A stretch of DNA of 64,000 nt from Alicycliphilus sp. UBA6560 (GCA_002434305.1 DJJU01000012.1:1-64000), one strand, 5' to 3'; numbered from the stretch's first letter, positions 37,200 through 47,691 are shown. A program made the numbers and translations. Notes: generated by a model not told the origin, from the sequence alone.

Positions 37200-38174
37200 A
37201 TGAACCGTAGAAACCTCCTCCTTCTCTCCGTCGCAGCCGCCGCAGCCGCTGTTTCTCCCGCCCTGCACGCCCAGTCGTCCGCGCCCATCCGCCTGGTGGT
37301 GCCCTATGCGCCCGGCGGCCCGCTGGACGTGACGGCCCGCGCCCTGGCCGAGCGCGTGCGCGATTCGCTGGGCACGGTGATCATCGACAACAAGGCCGGC
37401 GCCGGCGGCAACATCGGTGCCGACGTGATCGCCAAGGCCGCGCCGGACGGCCTGACCATCGGCCTGGCCGCCACCGCCACGCACGCCGTCAACCCCTGGC
37501 TGTACAGCCGCATGCCCTACGACGCGGCCAAGGACTTCGCCGGCATCACGCAGATGGTGCGCGTGCCCAACGTGCTGGTTGTGAACGCCGCCCGCGCGCA
37601 GGAGCTGAAGATCAACACCGTGGCCGACCTGGTGGCCTACGCCAAGGCCAACCCGGCCAAGCTGAACTACGGCAGCGGCGGCAACGGCAGCGCGGGCCAC
37701 CTGGCCGGCGAGATGTTCAAGCAAAAGGCCGGCATCTACGCCCTGCACATCCCCTACCGCGGCGCCAGCCCGGCCCAGCTGGCCCTGCTGGCCGGCGAGG
37801 TGGACTTCAACATCGACAACCTGGCCGCCGCCGCGCCCAACATCAAGTCGGGCAAGCTCAAGGCGCTGGCCGTCACGTCGGCCCAGGAAAGCCCGATGCT
37901 GCCCGGCGTGCCGGCCCTGTCGGCCAGCTACCCGGGTTTCTCCATCGACACCTGGTGGGGCCTGGTGGCGCCGGCCGGCACCCCGAAGCCGGTCATCGCC
38001 AAGCTGAACAAGGCCTTCGTGGACGCCCTGAAGGCGCCCGAGACCAAGACCCGCTTCGACGCCCTGCTGGCCGAGCCCGTGCCCACCACGCCCGAGCAGT
38101 TCGACGCCTTCATGGCCGCCGAACGCGCCAAGTACCAGCAGGTCGTGAAGGCCTCCGGCGCCAAGGTGGATTGA
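37200..38174 (+). CDS. Bug-family tripartite tricarboxylate transporter substrate-binding protein
   Basis: A signal peptide (MNRRNLLLLSVAAAAAAV..., cut near LHAQ) precedes the TctC-type fold with PIRLVVPYAPGGPLDVTARALAERV and the ligand-loop region KAGAGGNIGADVIAKAAPDG. The protein is 324 residues. These periplasmic proteins bind carboxylates or amino acids for TctAB transporters. No tctA or tctB lies nearby. Burkholderiales encode many orphan Bug proteins, so a sensing or shared-transporter role is likely. Confidence 0.93.
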   Translation: MNRRNLLLLSVAAAAAAVSPALHAQSSAPIRLVVPYAPGGPLDVTARALAERVRDSLGTVIIDNKAGAGGNIGADVIAKAAPDGLTIGLAATATHAVNPWLYSRMPYDAAKDFAGITQMVRVPNVLVVNAARAQELKINTVADLVAYAKANPAKLNYGSGGNGSAGHLAGEMFKQKAGIYALHIPYRGASPAQLALLAGEVDFNIDNLAAAAPNIKSGKLKALAVTSAQESPMLPGVPALSASYPGFSIDTWWGLVAPAGTPKPVIAKLNKAFVDALKAPETKTRFDALLAEPVPTTPEQFDAFMAAERAKYQQVVKASGAKVD

Positions 38175-38175
38175 T

Positions 38176-38275
38176 AAAAACCATAGCTGCTCGCGCTTGA
38201 ATTGCAAGGTTTTGCGGGTTGTTTGACCCTCCAACCCTCACAAATCAAGTGCTGACAGCTATGAATTTGGGAGCA
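38176..38275. repeat. Interspersed repeat, copy 5 (long form)
   Basis: The arms CATAGCTGCTCGCGCTTGA and TCAAGTGCTGACAGCTATG are imperfect inverted repeats at the two ends, with a spacer of about 45 bases, the same layout as copy 4. It lies between the convergent Bug and folK genes. Confidence 0.72.
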
Positions 38276-38277
38276 GC

Positions 38278-38778
38278 CTAGCGTTTCTCCTGCAGCCAGT
38301 CGCACGCGTGCGCCACGCGTTCGATGCGCTGGTGCGATACGGCCGCCAACTGGGCGGCCGTTGTCTTTTCCGGCGCCAGCTCGGCCAGCGGCAGCAGCAC
38401 GAAGGCGCGCTCGGCCATGCGCGGGTGGGGCACGGTGAGCGCCGGCGTGTCGTGGCGCTCGTCGCCGTACAGCAGCACGTCCAGGTCCAGCGTGCGTGGG
38501 GCGTTCAGGTAGGGGCGCTGGCGGCCCGCATCCAGCTCGATCTGCTGCAGCGCCCGCAGCAGCTGCGGCGCCTCCAGGCTGGTCTGCAGGCAGGCCACGG
38601 CGTTCAGGTAGTCCGGCCCGCCGGCATCCACCGGCGCGCTGCGGTACAGCGACGAGACCTGCAGCACCCGCGTGCCGGGCAGCGCGTCCATGCGCTGCAC
38701 CGCCACCCGCAGCGCGGCCCGTGCATCGCCCAGATTGGCGCCCAGGCCGATCCAGGCGTGCACGGCGGCGCCGCTCAC
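38278..38778 (-). CDS. folK: 2-amino-4-hydroxy-6-hydroxymethyldihydropteridine pyrophosphokinase
   Basis: FolK transfers pyrophosphate to the pterin in folate synthesis. The 166-residue protein shows WIGLGANLGDARAAL at the N-terminus, RTLDLDVLLYGDE and VPHPRMAERAFVLLPLAELAP. The start is GTG 38778, overlapping the pcnB stop as GTGA. The pcnB-folK pair is widespread in proteobacteria. Confidence 0.94.
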   Translation of the reverse strand: MSGAAVHAWIGLGANLGDARAALRVAVQRMDALPGTRVLQVSSLYRSAPVDAGGPDYLNAVACLQTSLEAPQLLRALQQIELDAGRQRPYLNAPRTLDLDVLLYGDERHDTPALTVPHPRMAERAFVLLPLAELAPEKTTAAQLAAVSHQRIERVAHACDWLQEKR

Positions 38779-40367
38779 TCGGCGGCGCCTTCGCCCGCGC
38801 CGCTGCCGGTGCTCTTGCGACGGCGGCGGCGGCGCTTCTTGGCCGGGGCATCGCCCTCGGCCGGGGCAGCGTCGTGCGGCCCGTCGGCGGCGGCGCCGTC
38901 CGCTGCGCGATCGGCCTGGGCCGCGGCAGGCACGCGGCGCGCGGGCGCGTGGGCCTTCTTTTGCTGGCTGCGCTGCTGCTGGCGCAGCTCCTCGCGCACC
39001 TGGGCCAGCATGTCGTGGCGGCGCGCGTCGTCGGCAATGGAAAACTCCTGCCACCACTCCACCAGGCCCTCGCCCACCTCTTCCACGTCGGCGCGCAGGC
39101 GCAAAAAGTCGAAGCCCGCGCGAAAGCGGATGTGCGCCACCATGCCGAACGGCGTGTTGCCGGTGCGCCGATCAAAGCGCGGCTGCATGACCCAGATCTC
39201 GCGCATGTCCGCGGCCAGCTTGCCGCGGCCGGAGACGTCGCCGATGCGCTGCTCGAACACCGCGTCGATGGCCTCCTGCAGCGCTGGGAAGGCGTGCTCG
39301 CCCGCCGCCAGGCGCTTCTTCCAGCCGGCCTGCACGTCCTGCCACAGCACGCAGGCCAGCAAAAAGCTGGGCGCCACGGCCTTGCCCTCGGCCACGCGGC
39401 GGTCGGTGTCCTGCAGCGCCGCGTGCACCAGCGGCACCTCGGCGCGCTCGACCACCACGTCCAGCAGCGGGTAGATGCCGCGCGCCAGGCCCAGCTTTTT
39501 CAGCTGCTCGACGGTGGCCAGCGCGTGGCCGGTCTGCAGCAGCTTGAGCATTTCGTCGAACAGGCGGCTTTGCGGCACATCCTGCAGCAGGTGCTCGCTG
39601 GCCACCAGCGGCTTGGCCGTGCGCGGCTCCAGGCCGAAGCCCAGGTGGCTGAGCTTGGCCGCGAAGCGCACAGCGCGGATGATGCGCACCGGGTCTTCGC
39701 GGTAGCGCGCGGCCGGGTCGCCGATCATGCGCAGCACGCGCTTTTGCGCGTCCTGTATGCCCTTGTGGTAGTCCACCACGACCTGCGTTTCGGGGTCGTA
39801 GTACATGGCGTTGACGGTGAAGTCGCGCCGCGCGGCGTCTTCCTCCTGCGGGCCCCAGACGTTGTCGCGCAGCACGCGGCCGCTGGCGTCCACGGCGTGC
39901 TGCATGCCGGCCAGCTGGGCCTTGCTGGTCTTCTCGTTGCCCTTGACCTGCTCGGCGGCGGTGTTGTCCAGGTAGGCGCGGAAGGTGGAGACCTCGATCA
40001 CCTCGTTTTCGCGCCCGCGGCCGTAGACCACGTGCACGATGCGAAAGCGCTTGCCGATGATGAAGGCACGGCGAAACAGCGCCTTGACCTGCTCGGGCGT
40101 GGCGTCGGTGGCCACGTCGAAATCCTTGGGCTTGAGGCCCAGCAGCAGGTCGCGCACGGCGCCGCCGACGATGTAGGCCTCGTGGCCCGCCTCCTGCAGC
40201 GTGCGCACCACGTCATAGGCGCGCCGGTCCACCAGCTGCGGGTCGATGCCGTGCACGCTGGCGGGCACCTCGGCGCGCTTGCCGAAGCGGTTCTTGGCGG
40301 CCGCTGTGCGGGCGCCCGCGGCGCCGTCCTTCTTGCCCAGCAGCTTGTCGATGAAGGTCTTGATCAT
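38775..40367 (-). CDS. pcnB: Poly(A) polymerase I
   Basis: PcnB adds 3' poly(A) tails that mark RNA for decay. The nucleotidyltransferase core shows GGAVRDLLLGLKPKDFDVATDATPEQ and RRDFTVNAMYYD. The RNA-binding middle domain contains DPVRIIRAVRFAAKLS. The C-terminus is a basic tail (KKRRRRRRKS). The ATG at 40367 overlaps the HAD gene stop as ATGA; 530 residues. tRNA nucleotidyltransferases are related, but the tail, length and folK partner point to PcnB. Confidence 0.94.
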   Translation of the reverse strand: MIKTFIDKLLGKKDGAAGARTAAAKNRFGKRAEVPASVHGIDPQLVDRRAYDVVRTLQEAGHEAYIVGGAVRDLLLGLKPKDFDVATDATPEQVKALFRRAFIIGKRFRIVHVVYGRGRENEVIEVSTFRAYLDNTAAEQVKGNEKTSKAQLAGMQHAVDASGRVLRDNVWGPQEEDAARRDFTVNAMYYDPETQVVVDYHKGIQDAQKRVLRMIGDPAARYREDPVRIIRAVRFAAKLSHLGFGLEPRTAKPLVASEHLLQDVPQSRLFDEMLKLLQTGHALATVEQLKKLGLARGIYPLLDVVVERAEVPLVHAALQDTDRRVAEGKAVAPSFLLACVLWQDVQAGWKKRLAAGEHAFPALQEAIDAVFEQRIGDVSGRGKLAADMREIWVMQPRFDRRTGNTPFGMVAHIRFRAGFDFLRLRADVEEVGEGLVEWWQEFSIADDARRHDMLAQVREELRQQQRSQQKKAHAPARRVPAAAQADRAADGAAADGPHDAAPAEGDAPAKKRRRRRRKSTGSGAGEGAAE

Positions 40368-41074
40368 GGTGTGGGGGTGGGGGCGAAGAGGTCCAGGATG
40401 CGCCAGCCGCGCTCGGCGGCCAGCGCGCGCAGGCGGGCGTCGGGGTTGGTGGCCACGGGGTGGTCCACGCGCTCCAGCAGGGGCACGTCGTTGAAGGAGT
40501 CGCTGTAGAAGGTGCTCTCCACGTCGGCCCAGCCCTGGCCGCGCGCGGCCAGCCACTCGTGCATGCGCTGCACCTTCCCCTCGCGCATGGAGGGCGTGCC
40601 ACGGATGGCGCCGGTGTACCAGCCGTGCGCGCCGCCGCGCTCCAGCTCCACGGCCAGCAGGTGCTGCACGCCCAGCGCCTGGGCGATGGGGCGGGTCACG
40701 AACTCGTTGGTGGCGGTGATGATGACCACCTCGTCGCCAGCATCGCGGTGGCGCTGCAGCAGCGCCAGCGCCTCGGCACGGATGGCAGGCTGGATCACCT
40801 CGCGCATGAACTGCGCGTGCGCGGCCTGGGCGGCCTGCTCGCCGCGCTCGCACACGGCCTGGGTGGCAAAGCGCACGTAGTCGTGCACGTCCAGCCGCCC
40901 GGCCAGATAGTCGTCGTAGAAGGCCTGATTGCGCCGGCCGAACTCGGTGCGGTCGCACCATCCCAGGCGGATGGTGAATTCGCCCCACTCGTAGTCCGAG
41001 TCGAGCGGCAGCAGCGTGTGGTCCAGGTCGAACAGGGCCAGGCGCGGGCGCTGCGGTGAGGTGTCAGGTGGCAT
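40364..41074 (-). CDS. HAD-IB family phosphatase (SerB-like)
   Basis: The N-terminal catalytic motif LALFDLDHTLLPLDSDYEWG has the two Asp of the HAD phosphatases. Motif II is VVIITATNEF, and motif III is in ADVESTFYSDSFNDVPLLE. The helical cap is of the SerB/CicA kind. Possible substrates are phosphoserine or other small phosphates; the exact one is unknown. The ATG at 41074 gives 236 residues. It sits between hda and pcnB, a common betaproteobacterial order. Confidence 0.9.
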   Translation of the reverse strand: MPPDTSPQRPRLALFDLDHTLLPLDSDYEWGEFTIRLGWCDRTEFGRRNQAFYDDYLAGRLDVHDYVRFATQAVCERGEQAAQAAHAQFMREVIQPAIRAEALALLQRHRDAGDEVVIITATNEFVTRPIAQALGVQHLLAVELERGGAHGWYTGAIRGTPSMREGKVQRMHEWLAARGQGWADVESTFYSDSFNDVPLLERVDHPVATNPDARLRALAAERGWRILDLFAPTPTP

Positions 41075-41110
41075 GGAAGAAGGCAAAAACGCAAAGGTCG
41101 GGCCGCGGGC

Positions 41111-41803
41111 TCATTCGCCCTGCAGCATGGTCTTGAGCAGCGGGATGGTGACGGCGCGCTGGGTGCGCAGCGCATAGCCGTCCAGCCGGTCCAGCAGCTG
41201 CGACAGGCTGCCCAGGTCGCGCGAGAAGTGGCTGAGCATGTAGTCCACCACGTCGTCCGTCAGCACCATGCCGCGCTCCTGCGCCTGGCGGTGCAGCACC
41301 GCGCGGCGGCCGTCCTCGGCCAGCGGCTGCAGTTGGAACACGTGGCCCCAGGCCAGGCGCGTGCGCAGGTCGTCGCGCAGCGGCAGATCGGCCGGGGGCA
41401 GCTCGCCGGCGGCCAGCACCCAGCGCGGTGCGCCCACGGCCGGGTCGATGGCGTTGATGAACCAGTTGAAGGCGGCCGCCTGCTGCGCCTCGCTGTAGCG
41501 GTGCACGTCGTGCAGCAGCACGGCGCTCCAGCGGTCGTCGAAGGCCGTGGGCCAGCGCATGGACGGGTCCAGCCAGCCGGCGCGCGCGCCCTGGGCGCGC
41601 AGACCCTCGTACACCGCCCGCAGCAGATGCGATTTGCCCGTGCCCGCCTCTCCCCACAGGTAGGTGGGCACCGGCGAGCGCGGCGCGCCGGCCTCGCCGA
41701 CGGCCAGGCGCAGGTGCTGCAGCGCCTGGGCGTTGCTGCCGGCGTGGAAGTTCTCCAGCGTCGGGCCACTGGCCAGGCCAATGTCCAGCGCAAGCTGCTT
41801 CAT
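41111..41803 (-). CDS. hda: DnaA regulatory inactivator Hda
   Basis: Hda binds the loaded sliding clamp and stimulates ATP hydrolysis by DnaA, blocking re-initiation. The N-terminus MKQLALDIGL holds the clamp-binding QLALDI motif. A DnaA-like AAA+ domain follows, with Walker A WGEAGTGKSHLLRAV and Walker B AVLLHDVHRY. There is no DNA-binding domain, as expected. The ATG at 41803 is used; an ATG two codons upstream is equally possible. 230 residues. Confidence 0.93.
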   Translation of the reverse strand: MKQLALDIGLASGPTLENFHAGSNAQALQHLRLAVGEAGAPRSPVPTYLWGEAGTGKSHLLRAVYEGLRAQGARAGWLDPSMRWPTAFDDRWSAVLLHDVHRYSEAQQAAAFNWFINAIDPAVGAPRWVLAAGELPPADLPLRDDLRTRLAWGHVFQLQPLAEDGRRAVLHRQAQERGMVLTDDVVDYMLSHFSRDLGSLSQLLDRLDGYALRTQRAVTIPLLKTMLQGE

Positions 41804-41889
41804 CGTCATTGGAACGCGCACGGCGAATGCGTGCGTGTGAGGTAGTAGTGCATGGCGCGCTCAGGGGCGGTAGGCCGCGCCGGGCGACC

Positions 41890-41904
41890 GTGCCCCAAGG
41901 GCAC
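41890..41904. repeat. GTGCCC/GGGCAC hairpin upstream of purM
   Basis: A perfect 6-base GC-rich inverted repeat with a three-base loop in the hda-purM divergent region. Confidence 0.35.
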
Positions 41905-41937
41905 GCGGGGCGTGGCCGGCGGCAAGGTGTAACCGGG

Positions 41938-41961
41938 GGATTTTAAGCCCCCTTAAAATCC
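41938..41961. promoter_or_regulatory. 10-base perfect inverted repeat in the purM promoter region
   Basis: GGATTTTAAG, CCCC loop, CTTAAAATCC: a perfect dyad about 60 bases upstream of purM, immediately followed by a GCCG/CGGC mini-hairpin. The TTAAAAT right arm resembles a -10 element, so the dyad may overlap the promoter and act as an operator. No regulator is identified. Confidence 0.45.
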
Positions 41962-42018
41962 GCCGTTTGCGGCCCGCGCCGCGCTGATGCACCCCGCAGG
42001 ATTTCCTCTTTGCCCCCC

Positions 42019-43089
42019 ATGAGCACCACAACCTCCACCCCCATCTCCTACAAGGACGCCGGCGTCGACATCGACGCGGGCGACGCACTGGTCGAGCGCA
42101 TCAAGCCGCTGGCCAAGAAGACGTTGCGCGAAGGCGTGATGGCGGGCATTGGCGGCTTCGGCGCGCTGTTCGAGGTGCCCAAGCGCTACGCCGAGCCGGT
42201 GCTGGTCTCCGGCACCGACGGCGTGGGCACCAAGCTCAAGCTGGCCTTTGAGTGGAACATGCACGACACCGTGGGCATCGATCTGGTGGCCATGAGCGTG
42301 AACGACGTGCTGGTGCAGGGCGCCGAACCGCTGTTCTTCCTGGACTACTTCGCCTGCGGCAAGCTGGATGTGGATACCGCCGCCGCCGTGGTGGGCGGCA
42401 TCGCCCGGGGTTGCGAGCTGTCGGGCTGCGCACTGATCGGCGGCGAGACGGCCGAGATGCCGGGCATGTACCCCGAGGGCGAATACGACCTGGCCGGCTT
42501 TGCCGTGGGCGTGGTCGAGAAGGCCAAGATCCTGAACGGCGCGGCCGTGCAGGCCGGCGACGTGGTGCTGGGGCTGGCCTCCAGCGGCGTGCACTCCAAC
42601 GGCTTTTCGCTGGTGCGCAAGTGCATCGAGCGCGCCGAGGCCACCGGCCAGCTGCCCCAGGCGCTGGACGGAAAACCCTTCCGCGAGGCCGTCATGGCGC
42701 CCACGCGCCTGTACGTCAAGAGCGTGCTGGCCGCACTGGCCGCCCACCCGCACGGCGAAAACGGCAGCCAGGGCATCAAGGCCCTGGCCCACATCACCGG
42801 CGGCGGCCTACTGGAGAACATCCCGCGCGTGCTGCCTGAAGGGCTGGCGGCGCAGCTGCGGGCCGGCAGCTGGCCGCAAAGCCAGTTGTTCGCCTGGCTG
42901 CAGCAGACGGCCGGCATCGATGATGTCGAGATGAACCGCACCTTCAACAACGGCATTGGCATGGTGCTGGTAGTGGCCGCTTCCGCGGCCGACGCCGTGC
43001 GCGCCACACTGGCCACCCAGGGCGAGACGGTGCACGTCATCGGCCGCATCGCCGAGCGCGGCGATGGCGCGGCCGTGACGGTGGCCTGA
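42019..43089 (+). CDS. purM: Phosphoribosylformylglycinamidine cyclo-ligase
   Basis: PurM closes the imidazole ring of aminoimidazole ribonucleotide in purine synthesis, using ATP. Conserved segments are SGTDGVGTKLKLA, GGETAEMPGMYPEGEYDLAGFAVG and GLASSGVHSNGFSL. The 356-residue length is normal; ATG 42019. It is divergent from hda, and an AI-2E-type permease follows after 25 bases. Confidence 0.97.
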   Translation: MSTTTSTPISYKDAGVDIDAGDALVERIKPLAKKTLREGVMAGIGGFGALFEVPKRYAEPVLVSGTDGVGTKLKLAFEWNMHDTVGIDLVAMSVNDVLVQGAEPLFFLDYFACGKLDVDTAAAVVGGIARGCELSGCALIGGETAEMPGMYPEGEYDLAGFAVGVVEKAKILNGAAVQAGDVVLGLASSGVHSNGFSLVRKCIERAEATGQLPQALDGKPFREAVMAPTRLYVKSVLAALAAHPHGENGSQGIKALAHITGGGLLENIPRVLPEGLAAQLRAGSWPQSQLFAWLQQTAGIDDVEMNRTFNNGIGMVLVVAASAADAVRATLATQGETVHVIGRIAERGDGAAVTVA

Positions 43090-43114
43090 TCCCGCAACCG
43101 CGCCCTGCGCCAAT

Positions 43115-44236
43115 ATGACCGACGGGCCACGCCCGCCCAGCGACCCGGCCCCAGGAGGCCTGGTGGCGCTGGATGAAACCCCCACTCCGCCGGCCTACCG
43201 CGAGCGGCATTCCTCCAGCGCCAGTGGCCACTCGCGCAAGCCGCCCTCACGCGGCGTGCAGATCGCCAGCTACCTGCTGATGGCCGCCACGCTGCTGCTG
43301 GTCATGCTGCACGGCATGCTGCCCGGGCTCCTGACCGTGTGCCTGGGCTTCTTGCTCACGCGCTGGCTGGCGGCGCGGCTGGTCCGGCTGCACCGCGGCA
43401 GCTATGCCGGCAGCCTGGCAGCCGCGCTGGTCATGTTGTCACCGCTGCTGCTGCTGCTCCTGGCGCTGTCGCACTCGCGCAGCTACATCCTGGCCGCCCC
43501 GGCGCAATACCGCGAGCTGCTGGATTTTCTGGCCCGCACCGTGCTGGAGCTGCGCCTGAAGCTGCCGCCGGACATCGCCGCGCAGCTGCCCGAGGGTGCC
43601 GCCGAGATCCAGCGTGCCATCGCCGCCTACCTGGGCGCCAAGGCCGGCGCGCTGGCCGTGGCCGGGCGCGCCTGGCTGACCGGCGTGCTGTACGCCTACG
43701 TGGGCCTGCTGATCGGCGCGCTGGCCGCCGTGCGCCCGCGCGGTCAGGCCTATGGCCCGCTGGCGCAAGAGCTGACGCTGCGCGTGGCACGCATGGGCGA
43801 CGCCTTCCGCCAGATCGTCGCCGCGCAGTTCTGGATTGCCTCGTTCAACACCCTGCTCACCGCCATCTTCCTGCTGGCGGTGCTGCCGCTGTGGGATCTG
43901 GCCCTGCCCTATACGCCGGCGCTGATCACCCTCACCTTCCTGGCCGGGCTGGTGCCCATCGTGGGCAACCTGCTGTGCAACGCGGTGATCACGCTGGTAG
44001 GCCTGTCGGTGTCCCCGGCGGCGGCCGTGGCCTGCCTGGGCTTTCTGATCCTGATCCACAAGGCGGAGTACGTGATCAACGCCAAGGTGGTGGGCCAGCG
44101 CACGCACATGGGCGTGTGGGAGCTGCTGTCGGTGATGTTCGTGGCCGAGGCGGTGTTCGGCCCGGCGGGACTGGTGGCGGCGCCGCTGTTCTACGCCTAC
44201 CTGAAAAAAGAGCTGCAGGCCGCGCGGTTGGTCTGA
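43115..44236 (+). CDS. AI-2E family transporter (PerM/TqsA-like permease)
   Basis: The 373-residue protein has two N-terminal hydrophobic segments and a central amphipathic region. A C-terminal membrane cluster includes FLAGLVPIVGNLLCNAVITLVGLSVSP and LLSVMFVAEAVFGPAGLVAAPLFYAYLKKEL, the AI-2E/PerM signature. Members export quorum signals or sodium; the substrate here is unknown. It likely shares a transcript with purM and is followed by half a repeat element. Confidence 0.85.
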   Translation: MTDGPRPPSDPAPGGLVALDETPTPPAYRERHSSSASGHSRKPPSRGVQIASYLLMAATLLLVMLHGMLPGLLTVCLGFLLTRWLAARLVRLHRGSYAGSLAAALVMLSPLLLLLLALSHSRSYILAAPAQYRELLDFLARTVLELRLKLPPDIAAQLPEGAAEIQRAIAAYLGAKAGALAVAGRAWLTGVLYAYVGLLIGALAAVRPRGQAYGPLAQELTLRVARMGDAFRQIVAAQFWIASFNTLLTAIFLLAVLPLWDLALPYTPALITLTFLAGLVPIVGNLLCNAVITLVGLSVSPAAAVACLGFLILIHKAEYVINAKVVGQRTHMGVWELLSVMFVAEAVFGPAGLVAAPLFYAYLKKELQAARLV

Positions 44237-44240
44237 TTTC

Positions 44241-44300
44241 GCTCCTGTAAAGATAGCTGCTCGCGCTTATCTGGCGCGGTTTATCGGCGTTTTCCCTATA
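44241..44300 (-). repeat. Interspersed repeat, copy 6 (partial)
   Basis: Only one arm is clear: GATAGCTGCTCGCGCTTAT, like the left arm of copy 5. The other half has decayed or was never present. It lies between the permease and universal stress protein genes. Confidence 0.55.
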
Positions 44301-44442
44301 AATGGGCGATCCAGGACGGTACTGTAACGGGCGCGCCACGCGCCTGCTCGCCAAGGCCGTCCCGTTGGGCTATCCTGCCTGAGTGGCGCCCGGCGCCCGC
44401 CGCTTTTTTCTTCATTCGCACACAGATACCGGAGACTTCTGC

Positions 44443-44835
44443 ATGACCATTCTCGTCGCCTACGTTGCCCGCCCCGAAGGCCAAGCCGCGCTGGACAAGG
44501 CCATTGAAATCGCCACCCGGCGCAACGAACGGCTGGTGGTCGTCAACGCCGGCCCCGGCGGCCGCGGCGAGGACCCCAACATCGTCAACGGCTACGAGGT
44601 CGAGAGGGTCGAGGAGCGCCTGGCCTCCCTGCCCATCCAGGCGGAGTTCAAGCAGTTCGTGCGCGGCAAGAGCGCCATCGAGGAGATCGACGAGATGGTC
44701 GACCAGCTACAGGTGTCGGTGCTGGTCATCGGCCTGCGCAAGCGCTCGCCGGTGGGCAAGCTGCTGCTGGGCAGCATGGCGCAGGAGATCCTGCTGACCG
44801 TGGACTGCCCGGTGCTGGCCGTCAAGGCGCACTGA
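44443..44835 (+). CDS. Universal stress protein (UspA family)
   Basis: A 130-residue protein with the Rossmann-like Usp fold and the ATP-binding pattern GLRKRSPVGKLLLGSMAQEILLTVDCPVLAVK (G-2X-G-9X-GS type). Such proteins help cells survive starvation or stress. The ATG at 44443 follows ACCGGAGA. It is convergent with the SirB1-like gene. Confidence 0.93.
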   Translation: MTILVAYVARPEGQAALDKAIEIATRRNERLVVVNAGPGGRGEDPNIVNGYEVERVEERLASLPIQAEFKQFVRGKSAIEEIDEMVDQLQVSVLVIGLRKRSPVGKLLLGSMAQEILLTVDCPVLAVKAH

Positions 44836-44856
44836 GCGGGCGCGCACTCTTCCCGT

Positions 44857-45705
44857 TTATCGCCCGCGCAGCGCGCGCACCAGCTCGGCCACGGCGCCCG
44901 TGTCCGCCGCGCCGCGGGCGTTGTCCAGATAGGCCTGCAGGTCCTGCACGGCCTGCTCCGAGTGGCCGAGCTCGGCATGCGCCAGGCCGCGGTCTCGCCG
45001 CTCGCTCCACGCTTCGGGCAACAGCAGTACCAGGCGCTCCTGCACGGCCAGCAGCCGCTCGCCGGCGCGGCCGGTCCGGTAGATCTCCGCCAGGTTGCGC
45101 AGCATGCGCACCAGGATGTCGCGCGCCGAGGCCGGCTGCAGATAAAGCGCCAGCGGCGGCTCCTCGCCCTCCAGGCCCTGCTGCTCGCGCAGGGGCAGCA
45201 GGCGTTCGACGAGCGCCTCCTGCGACAGCGATTCGCCCGTCAGTGGGTCCAGCACCACCTGGCCGCCCGGCACCCGCACTTTGACGAGGAAATGCCCCGG
45301 GAAAGACACCCCGGCAGCCTTCAGCCCCAGGCCCTGCGCCAGCTCCAGCCACAGCACCGCCAGCGAGATGGGGATGCCGCGGCGCGTGCGCAGCACGGCA
45401 TGCAGGTAGCTGTTGTCCGGCGCGTAGTAGTCGTTGGAGTTGCCGGCAAAGCCCAACTCGCCGTAGAAGAAATGGTTCAGCAGGCGCAGGCGTTGCAGCT
45501 CGCCCGCGTCGGGCGCCAATCGCCGCGCCAGGCGCGCCTGCAGCGCGTCCACGTCGGCCAGCACCTGCTGCACGTCCAGCTGCGGATATTCGTCCTGCGC
45601 CAGGCACGCGGCCGCCTCCAACAGCGCCAGGGGCTGACCGTCCTGGGATGAGACCAGGGCCGCGAAGTACTGCAGCGGTGTGGGAATGGAATAGTCGAGC
45701 GGCAT
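44857..45705 (-). CDS. SirB1 family transglutaminase-like/TPR protein
   Basis: The protein (282 residues from ATG 45705) has the SirB1 core: LRLLNHFFYGELGFAGNSNDYYAPDNSYLHAVLRTRRGIPISLAVLWLELAQ followed by GVSFPGHFLVKVRVPGGQVVLDPLTG, a transglutaminase-like fold. A TPR-like C-terminal part follows (EAWSERRDRGLAHAELGHSEQAVQDLQAYL). The Cys of true transglutaminases is not evident. The function is unknown. It follows murJ closely. Confidence 0.85.
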   Translation of the reverse strand: MPLDYSIPTPLQYFAALVSSQDGQPLALLEAAACLAQDEYPQLDVQQVLADVDALQARLARRLAPDAGELQRLRLLNHFFYGELGFAGNSNDYYAPDNSYLHAVLRTRRGIPISLAVLWLELAQGLGLKAAGVSFPGHFLVKVRVPGGQVVLDPLTGESLSQEALVERLLPLREQQGLEGEEPPLALYLQPASARDILVRMLRNLAEIYRTGRAGERLLAVQERLVLLLPEAWSERRDRGLAHAELGHSEQAVQDLQAYLDNARGAADTGAVAELVRALRGR

Positions 45706-45716
45706 AGGTCTGTCCG

Positions 45717-47282
<1,566 letters not shown>

Positions 47283-47335
47283 CGGGCGGAGTGTATGCGC
47301 CGGCCGCCGCGCATCCGCGAAAACAGGCGCTGCGC

Positions 47336-47341
47336 TATAAT
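47336..47341 (+). promoter_or_regulatory. -10 element of the rpsT promoter
   Basis: A perfect TATAAT lies 48 bases before the rpsT start codon. The -35 region 17 bases upstream is GC-rich and does not match TTGACA well, so only the -10 is called. Confidence 0.5.
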
Positions 47342-47388
47342 GGCGGGCTTTGCTGGCAACATCCACAGACACTTAAGGAATACACATC

Positions 47389-47691
47389 ATGGCATCTGCC
47401 AAGCCCAAGAAAAAGAACCCCCGCCTGGCCTCGGGCCGCAAGCGCGCCCGCCAGGGCGTCAAGCTGAACGCAGCCAACACCTCGCTGCGCTCCAAGTACC
47501 GCACCGCTGTGAAGAACGTCGAGAAGGCCGTGCTGGCCGGCGACAAGACCAAGGCCACCGAGCTGTTCGCCAAGGCCCAGTCTGTGCTGGACACCATTGC
47601 CGACAAGGGCATCTTCCACAAGAACAAGGCCGCTCGCGACAAGAGCCGTCTGTCCGCCAAGGTCAAGGCCCTGGCCACCGCCGCCGCCTGA
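47389..47691 (+). CDS. rpsT: 30S ribosomal protein S20
   Basis: S20 binds 16S rRNA early in 30S assembly. The 100-residue protein is highly basic, beginning MASAKPKKKNPRLASGRKRARQ, with the conserved KSRLSAKVKAL C-terminal region. The ATG follows AAGGA. A strong terminator lies about 70 bases downstream. Confidence 0.97.
   Translation: MASAKPKKKNPRLASGRKRARQGVKLNAANTSLRSKYRTAVKNVEKAVLAGDKTKATELFAKAQSVLDTIADKGIFHKNKAARDKSRLSAKVKALATAAA

Noticed and set aside
38496..40508. 670-codon plus-strand open frame opposite pcnB
   Set aside because: It is antisense to pcnB and folK; His/Arg/Ala-rich with no motif.
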